From NCBI RefSeq assembly GCF_042683665.1, contig NZ_JBHUOO010000004.1: 64,000 bases of DNA; one strand, given 5' to 3'. Numbering within the stretch: position 1 is the stretch's first letter; each line of letters begins with the position of its first letter. Origin of the DNA: Leeuwenhoekiella polynyae. Lineage in GTDB: Bacteria; Bacteroidota; Bacteroidia; Flavobacteriales; Flavobacteriaceae. The notes under the pieces are model-generated. The model was not told where the DNA came from and ran no database searches. It saw only the letters and a list, made by a program, of their open reading frames with translations. This document shows, piece after piece, positions 17,629-25,988 of the stretch. The position numbers and the translations under genes were made by a program.

Positions 17629-18468
17629 CTATGCTCTAAGTAATTTTTCTAATTCTAATTCTCCTTCCACGGTTTGTGCCCCGTTTTCTAAAGCTTTGCT
17701 CATAATTTGGCCTGCTATAGGATTTGAAATTAAAGTCAACCATGCATTATGTTCTGCAATCAAACCTTCGGCGTTACCTGCTGGGGGAACTAATTGTTTC
17801 ATGTGCTTCACTACGCCATCGGGTAGGTTTGCTATATTTTTCGCTAAAGAATTTACAAATAGGTCAAGCTCATGATGTGGTAGTGCACGATTAATCCATC
17901 CATAGCGTTCAGCAGTCACTGCGTCAAAAAGATCAGCACCTAATGTGATTTCCATCACGCGGTTGCGAGTCATTCTTTCTTGCAGATATTGTGTGCCACC
18001 ACCACCGGGTAGTATACCCATTAATGCTTCGTTATGGGAGAGCTTTCCTTTTTCGATAGATGCAAAAATCATATCAGATGATGTGACAAATTCAGCTCCT
18101 CCGCCTCTGGCAATTCCTTTTAGTTTTACAATTGTTACCTGGGGCTGTGTTCTTATCATTTCTCCAACCGACTGAAATAAATTAACGCCTTCAGGTGTTT
18201 CTTCGACCAATTTGTCAAAAAGTTTTTTGTCCTCCAAAATACGCATGTCAACATGTGCAATAAAAAAATCAGGGTTGGCACTATCAAAAACAATAACTTT
18301 GACTGAATTATCCTTTTCTAACAGGTGCAATAGCTCTCGTAATTCCTTTATCATCTGACTACCTAACGCATTTACTGAACCGCTATTAAGTACGATTTCT
18401 GCGACTCCATCATTTAAAGATATACTCAATGTCTTAAATTGACTTTCGTTTAATTTTGATAATTTCAT
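17629..18468 (-). CDS. Enoyl-CoA hydratase/isomerase family protein
   Basis: This is a crotonase-fold enzyme of 279 aa. The oxyanion-hole segments are visible as HVDMRILED (after SANPDFFIAH, about residue 72) and GIARGGGAEFVTSSDM (about residues 117-132). The C-terminal trimerisation helices are present. Position-specific glutamates of classical hydratases are not clearly both present: the second segment reads EALMGILPGGGGTQYL, with Glu in the first part. The CoA substrate is therefore open. It is divergent from the HxlR regulator at 18575, with an inverted repeat between them, and that regulator probably controls it. Confidence 0.88.
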   Translation of the reverse strand: MKLSKLNESQFKTLSISLNDGVAEIVLNSGSVNALGSQMIKELRELLHLLEKDNSVKVIVFDSANPDFFIAHVDMRILEDKKLFDKLVEETPEGVNLFQSVGEMIRTQPQVTIVKLKGIARGGGAEFVTSSDMIFASIEKGKLSHNEALMGILPGGGGTQYLQERMTRNRVMEITLGADLFDAVTAERYGWINRALPHHELDLFVNSLAKNIANLPDGVVKHMKQLVPPAGNAEGLIAEHNAWLTLISNPIAGQIMSKALENGAQTVEGELELEKLLRA

Positions 18469-18544
18469 ATTTTGTGAATTGAATTTTTAAATTTGTTTTT
18501 AAAGCTGGGGCTAAATTACAATCACTAGTTGTCAATTTTAGAGA

Positions 18545-18564
18545 TGCTATAGTGGATGATAGCA
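18545..18564. promoter_or_regulatory. Inverted repeat, candidate HxlR operator
   Basis: TGCTAT and ATAGCA form a perfect 6-bp inverted repeat separated by 8 bases. It lies 10 bp before the hxlR-type start codon and within the 106-bp divergent promoter region shared with the enoyl-CoA hydratase gene. A second, weaker dyad (ACAATCACTAGTTGT) lies just upstream near 18520. HxlR proteins commonly bind such dyads next to their own gene. Confidence 0.5.
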
Positions 18565-18574
18565 CAATCATTTT

Positions 18575-18928
18575 ATGGTCAAACAAGAACAAAATACTAT
18601 CTGTAATATCAAAAATCAGACTGAGATCAAATATGCTCAGGATACACTTTATGTTCTCAATGGTAAATGGCGTCTACTGGTCTTTATAGCTATTTACAAT
18701 GGTAATCACAGATATAGACAAATTGCAAAGAATGTTCCTAACATAACTTTTGCTATGCTATCCAAAGAATTAAAGCTGATGGAATTGAACAAACTTATTT
18801 TGCGTTCAGAAGATCCTGATTTTCCTAAGGATGTGATGTATACGTTGACTCCATATAGCGAATCGCTCTATCCTTTGGTTGAACATATGATTGCCTGGGG
18901 AAAAGAACATAGAGATCACATTAAGTAA
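18575..18928 (+). CDS. HxlR-family winged-helix regulator
   Basis: This regulator has 117 aa, the usual HxlR length. The winged helix begins with DTLYVLNGKWRLLVFIAIY (about residues 24-42). It continues with the recognition region RYRQIAKNVPNITFAMLSKE and the wing DVMYTLTPYSESLYP. There is no cysteine in the redox-sensing position near the first helix, so thiol sensing is not evident. It is divergent from the hydratase gene, suggesting control of both. Confidence 0.92.
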   Translation: MVKQEQNTICNIKNQTEIKYAQDTLYVLNGKWRLLVFIAIYNGNHRYRQIAKNVPNITFAMLSKELKLMELNKLILRSEDPDFPKDVMYTLTPYSESLYPLVEHMIAWGKEHRDHIK

Positions 18929-19093
18929 TTACTTTCTACGAAGCCATGAATGTTCGATGGTTGGGGTATTTTGTTATCCTTAAAATTTGATAATTTTTTC
19001 GTTGCTTCTTTCATACTATTAAAATTTACTTATTTGAATTTGTCTGGTATAAGATTTTTAGCGATTTATTAATTACATGGGCTAATCGAATCA

Positions 19094-19933
19094 TTATAAC
19101 ATAGGTTCAGGTCTTCTTTGAAACTCAAGATAGCCATCCCAGCGTGCGGTCGTATTATCAATCCATTGAAGTTTTTTATCTTTTAGAGGAATGTCATCAT
19201 ACATTCCTTGTACATCTGAAGGATCAGTAAGTAAGTCATCATGTACTTGATATATAAAGGTGGGAACACACACGTGTTTTGCCCATTTTCCTGCATTTCT
19301 ATCTTCAATGCTAAAGCCAGTTTTTATTTTGATCTTATGATCTAAGGCTTTAATGCGGTTTTTAGGAATATTTGCCAGCTCTAATTGTTTAGTGAGAATG
19401 TATTCTTCGCTCAAAGGTTGTACCGCCACAAGACATCGTATTTGTTCAAAATCCTTCGGATTGCGCTTCATTGCGTATAACGTAGCATCAGCACCCAAAC
19501 AACGACTAAACAAGGCGATTCTCATGGATTTGGTATCATGCCTTTCACGTACATATCGAATGGAACCCAGAACATCCCTAGATTCAAAAATTCCGGTAGA
19601 GATAAGTCCTCCATTACCTGTACCGCTATGGCCATGGTTTCTCAGGTCATGCGCTAGTATATTGAATCCCGCCTCATCAAGTATTTTTAAATCAGGTATA
19701 AAATTAACTTCCATATCATTTCCGCTAGCTTGCCAGATTGATTTCCAAGGTTCCAGATGTGAAGGAAGACCAGACCGGGTAAAGCCCATGGGATGATTGA
19801 TTATAATAATATTATCTGAACCCTCAGCGGGAAGGAACCATCCTTCTCGCGGAACTCCATCTATAGAGGGGAAGGTGACCTCTTCATAAAACAGTCCAAC
19901 TTCAGAAGGTTTGTGTGGAAGGCGTGATTGCAA
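19094..19933 (-). CDS. Alpha/beta hydrolase, N-terminus possibly lost
   Basis: This hydrolase has about 279 aa. IINHPMGFTRSG (about residue 45) fits the oxyanion strand and SRCLGADATLYAM (about residue 143) the nucleophile elbow, with cysteine or the preceding serine as candidate. HDLRNHGHSG is the family's strand-4 loop. The frame can only begin with a TTG at 19931-19933, which already lies in sequence matching ligD read the other way. The natural start was therefore probably removed at the joint near 19917. The enzyme may be inactive or poorly translated. Confidence 0.65.
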   Translation of the reverse strand: MQSRLPHKPSEVGLFYEEVTFPSIDGVPREGWFLPAEGSDNIIIINHPMGFTRSGLPSHLEPWKSIWQASGNDMEVNFIPDLKILDEAGFNILAHDLRNHGHSGTGNGGLISTGIFESRDVLGSIRYVRERHDTKSMRIALFSRCLGADATLYAMKRNPKDFEQIRCLVAVQPLSEEYILTKQLELANIPKNRIKALDHKIKIKTGFSIEDRNAGKWAKHVCVPTFIYQVHDDLLTDPSDVQGMYDDIPLKDKKLQWIDNTTARWDGYLEFQRRPEPML

Positions 19934-21291
19934 AGCATACCGAATCTACCTACACGCCGGGATACCGTTCTGAAAAATGGCTTAAGGTCAAAGCCGTACT
20001 TACTGAAGAAACCCTGATTTGCGGCTATACCGATTCAGATAAAGGTGGTACGTGGTTTGGGAGTTTGATTTTAGGCATGTATGCTGAAAATACACTCATC
20101 TACGTGAGCAATTGCGGTTCCGGGTTTAGTCAGGACGAACAAGAGGGGTTGCTGGAGCAGCTGAAAAAACATGTGGTTGCTGAAAATCCATTTGGTAAAA
20201 AAATAAACCTGAAAGGCCGAAAACCCAATTGGGTAAGTCCGCAGCTCATTTGTGAGGTGAAGTTTTCAGACATGGACACCAAATAAGATCATGCGCCATC
20301 CGGTTTTAAAGGCTTACGGCAGGATAAGATTCCGCATGACGTTCATATACAGAAGCCGCATTCCGCTTCCCAAAAAACCCAATCCACTTCAGAAGCAGGT
20401 CTGGACGTAGACGGTCACCACGTGAATTTTACCAATCTGGAAAAAGTATACTGGCCCGATTCCGGTTATACTAAATATGATCTTATCGATTACTACATTC
20501 AGGTATCTGAGTACATATTGCCTTACCTCAAAGACCGGCCGCAGAGCTTGCACCGGCATCCGGACGGCATTAAAAACAAAGGTTTTTACCAGAAGGATCA
20601 CGAACACCTTCCGTCGTGGATAGAAACGCTTGAACAGTTTTCAAAGTCTTCAGACCGCACCATCAACTACCTCTTGTGTCAAAACGAAGCTACGCTGTTG
20701 TATATGGCCAATATGGGATGTATTGAGATCAATCCCTGGAATTCGCGGATAGGACTATTGGATAAACCCGATTATGCGATTATCGATCTCGATCCTTCAG
20801 ACACCAACACTTTTGAACACGTAATCACCGTAGCTCAGGTAGTAAAACAGATTCTGGACCAGGCGGGGATTGAAGGCCTTTGTAAAACTTCGGGTTCGAG
20901 CGGCATACACATTTACCTTCCGCTAGCAGCACAATACACGTATGCCGAAGCGCGCAATTTCACCAAACTCTTGTGCATGTTTGTCGAAGAACAGCTCCCG
21001 GATCTTACCAGTATGACCCGTGCCGTAAAAGCACGAAAAGGAAAAATATATTTAGATTACCTGCAGAACAGAAAAGGCCAAACCCTTGCTGCTGCCTATT
21101 GCGTACGCCCCAGATCGGGTGCAACGGTCTCCGCGCCCCTCGAATGGCACGAGGTAAAACCGGGTTTGAAAATTGATGATTTCACTCTAAAAACAATGCC
21201 CTTCAGACTTCAGAAAAAAGGGGATCTGTTTGCAGGAGTACGTGGAGCGGGGATTGATATGGCAGCGGCCATCGAGCGTTTAGAAAAGTAG
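19917..21291 (+). pseudogene. ligD: LigD-type ATP-dependent DNA ligase/polymerase, broken
   Basis: This is a fragment of the multidomain end-joining enzyme that works with Ku. The first part (EGVIAKHTESTYTPGYRSEK, then FGSLILGMYAENTLIYV) is the end of the ligase core and its OB domain. It is followed by the archaeo-eukaryotic-primase-type polymerase domain (VYWPDSGYTKYDLIDYY, IIDLDPS and SGSSGIHIYLPL with the metal and nucleotide residues). A TAA at 20284-20286 interrupts the frame, with local frame wobble around a remnant of MRHPVFKGLR. The same frame continues to 21291. The 5' ligase and any phosphoesterase domain are missing at 19917. A GTG at 20422 could in principle start a free polymerase domain of 289 aa. 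Confidence 0.88.
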
Positions 21292-21445
21292 TGTTCTATA
21301 TTTTTTAGAAATATAGAACATCTCTTAATAATATGTTATTTAAGAATTCTTAAACAGACTACCGCAATCGATCCTGCTAAATTGAAAGTAGAATACCCTT
21401 CTCACATCAGGGTGTTGTGCTAACAGCCTAACTAACTGCATCTTT

Positions 21446-21913
21446 ATGAAAACAAACCATGTCCATTTTACCTTAAACGGGGAATCGGTCGAAGTTTCAA
21501 TCGAACCCTGGACCACCTTACTGGATTACTTACGCTATAATCAAAAACTCGTTGGCACAAAAAAAGGCTGTGATCACGGCCAATGCGGCGCCTGCACGGT
21601 TCTTATTGACGGGAATAGCGTCAATTCGTGCCTGTGCCTTTTAGTAAGTCTGGAGGGAAAAGAGATCACCACCATTGAAGGCTTAGGAACTGCCGAAAAT
21701 TTGAGTACAGCTCAACAGATATTCATTGACGAGGATGCGTATCAATGTGGGTACTGCACCCCGGGACAAATTTGCTCTACCATTGCGATGCGCAACCGTG
21801 GGGAGATCAATTCGGAAGAAGACCTTAAAGACTGGATGAGTGGTAACCTTTGCCGTTGCGCCGCCTATAAAAATATAACGAAAGCCGCTCGTCGCATTTA
21901 CGAAGAATCCTAA
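21446..21913 (+). CDS. paoA: Aldehyde oxidoreductase iron-sulfur subunit (PaoA-like)
   Basis: This is the small [2Fe-2S] subunit of a xanthine oxidase-family molybdenum enzyme, 155 aa. The plant-ferredoxin-type cluster is GCDHGQCGACTVLIDG with a further Cys in VNSCLC. The second cluster is YQCGYCTPGQIC and NLCRCAAY. No Tat signal is seen at the N-terminus, unlike E. coli PaoA, so this version is expected to be cytoplasmic. It is the first gene of a three-gene operon (5 bp to the next). It passes electrons between the molybdenum centre and FAD. Confidence 0.92.
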   Translation: MKTNHVHFTLNGESVEVSIEPWTTLLDYLRYNQKLVGTKKGCDHGQCGACTVLIDGNSVNSCLCLLVSLEGKEITTIEGLGTAENLSTAQQIFIDEDAYQCGYCTPGQICSTIAMRNRGEINSEEDLKDWMSGNLCRCAAYKNITKAARRIYEES

Positions 21914-21918
21914 CCACT

Positions 21919-22896
21919 ATGAAACCATTTGAATACACCCGACTTTCGACCGACGATCTTTCGTCAGATACTGCACTGTATGATACAACCTTTCTTGCGG
22001 GTGGTACCAACTTAGTAGACTTGATGAAATATGGGGTTGAAAAACCCGACGCTATTGCAGATATCGGCCAGCTGCCTTACGATCAAATTGAAGAATTTGC
22101 CGACGGTTTGCGACTGGGTGCACTGGCTACCAATGCAGACACGGCTTACCATCCTGCTGTAAAAAATAAATATCCTGTTTTGAATAAAGCTATACTGTCA
22201 GCGGCATCTTCCCAACTGCGCAACCGTGCGACTAACGGTGGAAACCTGCTACAGCGCACCCGTTGTTACTATTTTTACGATACGGCAATGCCCTGTAATA
22301 AGCGGGAACCCGGGAGTGGATGTGCAGCGATTAAGGGGTTCAACAGAATCCATGCTATCTTAGGAACTTCAGCTTCCTGTATTGCCACGCACCCCTCAGA
22401 TATGTGTGTAGCCCTGGCTGCGCTGGAAGCAAAAGTGCATATCCTGCGCAAGGGAGCAACGCTGGTTATGCCTTTTGACCAAATTCACAGGCTTCCGGGA
22501 GAACATCCTGAAAAAGACCATAATCTGGAGCCCGGAGATTTAATCACCCACATTGAACTCCCCAACGAAGGTTTTTCACAGAATTTTGAATATTTAAAAA
22601 TCCGGGATCGGGAGTCTTATGCCTTTGCACTGGTTTCTGTGGCGGCATGCCTGAAAGTTTCAGCGGGTAAAATTGAAGACGTACGGGTCGCCTTGGGTGG
22701 TGTCGCTCACAAACCCTGGAAATTAAAAGAAGTAGAACACGAATTTATCGGGAAGGAAGCTTCCACGGAAAATTTTAAATCCTTAGCCGAAAAACTAATC
22801 AAAGGTGCTCAGGGTTTTGGGACCAATAATTTTAAAATTCCACTGGTAAAACGTGCTATCGTACGTGCTTTAAACAACGCTTTAAATCCATCATGA
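21919..22896 (+). CDS. paoB: Aldehyde oxidoreductase FAD subunit (PaoB-like)
   Basis: This is the CO-dehydrogenase-type FAD-binding subunit, 325 aa. FAD contacts are suggested by FLAGGTNLVDLMKYG (about residues 25-39) and RNRATNGGNLLQRTRC. The cysteine-bearing loop (RCYYFYDTAMPCNKREPGSG) resembles the extra iron-sulfur-binding insertion of PaoB-type subunits. Later SASCIATHPSDMCVAL is family-typical. It overlaps the next gene by 4 bases (ATGA), so the subunits are translationally coupled. Confidence 0.92.
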   Translation: MKPFEYTRLSTDDLSSDTALYDTTFLAGGTNLVDLMKYGVEKPDAIADIGQLPYDQIEEFADGLRLGALATNADTAYHPAVKNKYPVLNKAILSAASSQLRNRATNGGNLLQRTRCYYFYDTAMPCNKREPGSGCAAIKGFNRIHAILGTSASCIATHPSDMCVALAALEAKVHILRKGATLVMPFDQIHRLPGEHPEKDHNLEPGDLITHIELPNEGFSQNFEYLKIRDRESYAFALVSVAACLKVSAGKIEDVRVALGGVAHKPWKLKEVEHEFIGKEASTENFKSLAEKLIKGAQGFGTNNFKIPLVKRAIVRALNNALNPS

Positions 22897-25085
22897 TGCT
22901 CAATATAGGAAACAAACAACAACGGGTTGACGGACCTCAAAAAGTAAGTGGCAGTGCGACTTACAGTGCAGATATCACCTCACAATTTTACCATGCGTAT
23001 GTTTTGCAAAGCAGCATTGCCTGTGGAAGTATTACCGCTCTGGACACCTCGGCAGCTGAAGCATTTGAGGGGGTGAAAGGTATTTTTACCCATAAGAATC
23101 TTCCCGAGCGTTTAAAAAATAGGGTTGATTATACCGATCCGCTTTCACCTCCCGGAAAACCATTTAGGCCTTTTTATAACAACAAAATACTGTACAACGG
23201 TCAACCTATAGCTTTGGTAGTTGCCGAAACTTTTGAACAGGCTCGGTATGCTTCCAGTCTCATCAAAGTGACTTACAAGGAAGAGGAATTTAAAGGAAGT
23301 TTATATGAAAACCTGAAAAATGCCAGCGCAGATCGCACTCCGGATCCGGCATCCAACAGGGGCGATTTTAAAAAAGCATTTAAAAATTCTGAGTATACCA
23401 TTACTCAAGAATACCGCCAGTCGCGCAATTACCACAACCCGATGGAGCCACACGCCACAAGCGTGGAATATAAAGATGATGGTAGTATTGTGGTGTATGA
23501 CAAAATACAGGGAGTTGGGAGTTCACTAAAATATCTGAACGGCGTATTCGGCCTCGGAGCCGATAAAGTTCAGGTAAAAAGTGATTTTGTAGGTGGTGCT
23601 TTTGGTTCCGGTCTCAGACCACAATACCAGTTATTTATGGCAACACTGGCTGCCTTAGAATTGAAACGCAACGTGCAAATGGTAATGACGCGTGCGCAGA
23701 TGTTCAGTTTTGGGTATCGCCCGGAAGTTATTCATACGATGAAATTAGGATGCAGTAAAGATGGAACCTTGCAGGCACTTTCTCATAGAACAGTTGGAGA
23801 AACCTCAACATTTGAGGATTTTAATGAGACTATTGTAGACTGGTCTGGTCTTTTATACAAATGTGAACATGTAAATCTGGAATACGAACTGACACCGGTA
23901 CAGAGTTATACGCCGCTTGATATGCGTGCTCCCGGTGGCGTTTCCGGGGTTTATGCATTGGAATGTGCTATAGATGAACTCGCTCACGAAGCAGGTATTG
24001 ATCCGCTGGAGTTCCGTAGAAAAAATTATGTGGATTATGATCAGAACGAAGATAAGCCCTTTACGAGTAAGGAGCTGATGGCCTGTTATGACCGATGCGA
24101 AGAATTATTTGGGTGGAAAAACAAAAAGACTTCATCTGAAAACGAACCACACCTGCTTACGGGTTTTGGTATGGCGACCGGTTCCTGGGAAGCGCTGCAG
24201 CAACCGGCTTCGGTTTCTCTGACAATGGATGAAAATGGAATGTTTACTATTAAATGCGCCACAGCAGATATTGGTACAGGAACGTATACCGTGATGTCTC
24301 AGATCGCTGCAGACAAATTAGGTGTACCCATAGAAAAAATTGAATTTAAACTAGGCGATACCGCTTACCCGGATTCGCCTATCGAAGGAGGGTCCTGGAC
24401 AGTCTCATCTGTTGGATCTGCGGTAGCTGGCGTTTGTAAAAAGTTTCAATACCGCATTGCTGATGTCTGGAAGCGAAATAATCCGGACTATCAGCAAGTA
24501 GATTTTGATGCTATTTTGTTTCAAGACGGCAATCTGGAATACGATGCTAAAACCTTCAGCTTTGCTGAAATTATGCAGCAGGCCTCTAAAGAAGAATTAA
24601 GTATAGCGCACAATGAAGCAAAAATTGAGGGACAAACTACGCATTCCGGCTATGCGCATTGTTGTGTAATGGTCGAGGTTACAGTTGATCAGGATCTTGG
24701 AATTATCAAAGTACCACGTATTGTAAACGTCTCTGCTGCCGGTAAAATCATCAACCCCAAGACAGCAGAAAATCAACTTTTGGGCGCTATGATCTGGGGA
24801 TTAGGAATGGCATTACGCGAAGAAGGAATGGTTGACAGCAAATACGGTCGAATTATGAATGCTAATTTCGCCGAATATCACATAGCCGTCAATGCCGATG
24901 TACACAACATCCACGCCGAATTTGTAGAAGAAAAAGACGATAAAGTAAATCCGCTGGGAGCTAAAGGAGTTGGTGAATTAGGCATTGTGGGTCTGGCTTC
25001 TGCGATAAGCAATGCCATTTATGATGCCACCGGGAAAAGATTGAGAAAGCTCCCGATGCTGCTGGATGATATCTTGGAAGTCTAA
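22893..25085 (+). CDS. paoC: Aldehyde oxidoreductase molybdenum subunit (PaoC-like)
   Basis: This is the large catalytic subunit, 730 aa, that binds molybdenum-pterin and oxidises aldehydes or related carbonyls with water as oxygen donor. Family segments include VDGPQKVSGSATYSADI at the N-terminus, DFVGGAFGSGLRPQ and MRAPGGVSGVYALECAIDEL. GAKGVGELGIVGLASAI near the C-terminus carries the conserved active-site glutamate in GVGE. Electrons leave through PaoB and PaoA. Insertion factors (XdhC/PaoD type) are not in the window. The operon has more G+C than its flanks. Confidence 0.94.
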   Translation: MMLNIGNKQQRVDGPQKVSGSATYSADITSQFYHAYVLQSSIACGSITALDTSAAEAFEGVKGIFTHKNLPERLKNRVDYTDPLSPPGKPFRPFYNNKILYNGQPIALVVAETFEQARYASSLIKVTYKEEEFKGSLYENLKNASADRTPDPASNRGDFKKAFKNSEYTITQEYRQSRNYHNPMEPHATSVEYKDDGSIVVYDKIQGVGSSLKYLNGVFGLGADKVQVKSDFVGGAFGSGLRPQYQLFMATLAALELKRNVQMVMTRAQMFSFGYRPEVIHTMKLGCSKDGTLQALSHRTVGETSTFEDFNETIVDWSGLLYKCEHVNLEYELTPVQSYTPLDMRAPGGVSGVYALECAIDELAHEAGIDPLEFRRKNYVDYDQNEDKPFTSKELMACYDRCEELFGWKNKKTSSENEPHLLTGFGMATGSWEALQQPASVSLTMDENGMFTIKCATADIGTGTYTVMSQIAADKLGVPIEKIEFKLGDTAYPDSPIEGGSWTVSSVGSAVAGVCKKFQYRIADVWKRNNPDYQQVDFDAILFQDGNLEYDAKTFSFAEIMQQASKEELSIAHNEAKIEGQTTHSGYAHCCVMVEVTVDQDLGIIKVPRIVNVSAAGKIINPKTAENQLLGAMIWGLGMALREEGMVDSKYGRIMNANFAEYHIAVNADVHNIHAEFVEEKDDKVNPLGAKGVGELGIVGLASAISNAIYDATGKRLRKLPMLLDDILEV

Positions 25086-25168
25086 TTTGTAAAACCTTAA
25101 ATTATTTGTTCAAGATTTAAAGATCTGAATGAGGCTATTGCAAGTAAACGGTACTGAAATCTCAAGAA

Positions 25169-25861
25169 TTAGTTTGAACCCCAAAAATCAAGTAGGGCTT
25201 TTGCTGTAGGTCCTGCAGATAATGGATTTTGTCCTGTAATCAATAGCCCATCAGTTTCTACGTGAGCTATAAATGGAACGGCTGCAGTTTTATAATTTGT
25301 GCCAAACTCTTTCAATCGGTCTTCTAATTTGTAGGGTATATTATTTGACCGTAGTGCTAATTTTTCTTCCATATTTGAAAAACCGGTTACATTCTTACTT
25401 TCTAATATTGATGGATTAAGTTCTGCTGCTTTTAGAAGTGCTGCCGGGCCGTGACATACAGCGGCAACAGGTTTTCCGCTTTTAATAAAATCTAGGATTA
25501 ATTCACCGCTTAATTCATTTGTTGCTAAATCAAACATAGGCCCGTGACCACCAGGATAAAATACAGCATCAAAATCTGAAGCAGCTACGCTTTCTAATTT
25601 TAGCGACGTATTTAAGGCAATTTGAGCAACGGAATCTTTTGTAAAGCGCTTGTTTGATTGGGTGATATTTTCTGTAAGCTGACTCATTTCATCAATGGGT
25701 GGCATACCACCTTTAGGGCTCGCTAAAGTAACTTCACATCCGGCATCTATAAATTGATAGTAAGGATCTGTAAACTCTCCAATCCATAAGCCTGTTTTAC
25801 TTTTTGTATTTAATAAGGCTTCGTGAGATGTTAGAATCAACAGTATCTTTTTTGGTTTCAT
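25169..25861 (-). CDS. DJ-1/PfpI-family protein (Hsp31-like)
   Basis: This is a 230-aa class I glutamine amidotransferase-like protein. The nucleophile elbow is AAVCHGPAALL (about residues 133-143), with histidine directly after the cysteine as in Hsp31/DJ-1 proteins. FYPGGHGPMFDLA lies just before it. Members act as glyoxalase III, chaperone or deglycase; which applies here is not certain. It stands alone, read away from the pao operon and towards it, with a 127-bp gap to the desaturase operon upstream. Confidence 0.88.
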   Translation of the reverse strand: MKPKKILLILTSHEALLNTKSKTGLWIGEFTDPYYQFIDAGCEVTLASPKGGMPPIDEMSQLTENITQSNKRFTKDSVAQIALNTSLKLESVAASDFDAVFYPGGHGPMFDLATNELSGELILDFIKSGKPVAAVCHGPAALLKAAELNPSILESKNVTGFSNMEEKLALRSNNIPYKLEDRLKEFGTNYKTAAVPFIAHVETDGLLITGQNPLSAGPTAKALLDFWGSN

Positions 25862-25988
25862 AACTTGGTTGGTTTTTTTTAAGAAATAAGATTTTTAGAT
25901 CAGCAGAATTCCAAATTAAAGTTCCGATTTTTTCAGTAAGTCAAAAGCTAAAAATTTGCAAAAATTTAATGAGTTGCCTTTGTAAATT

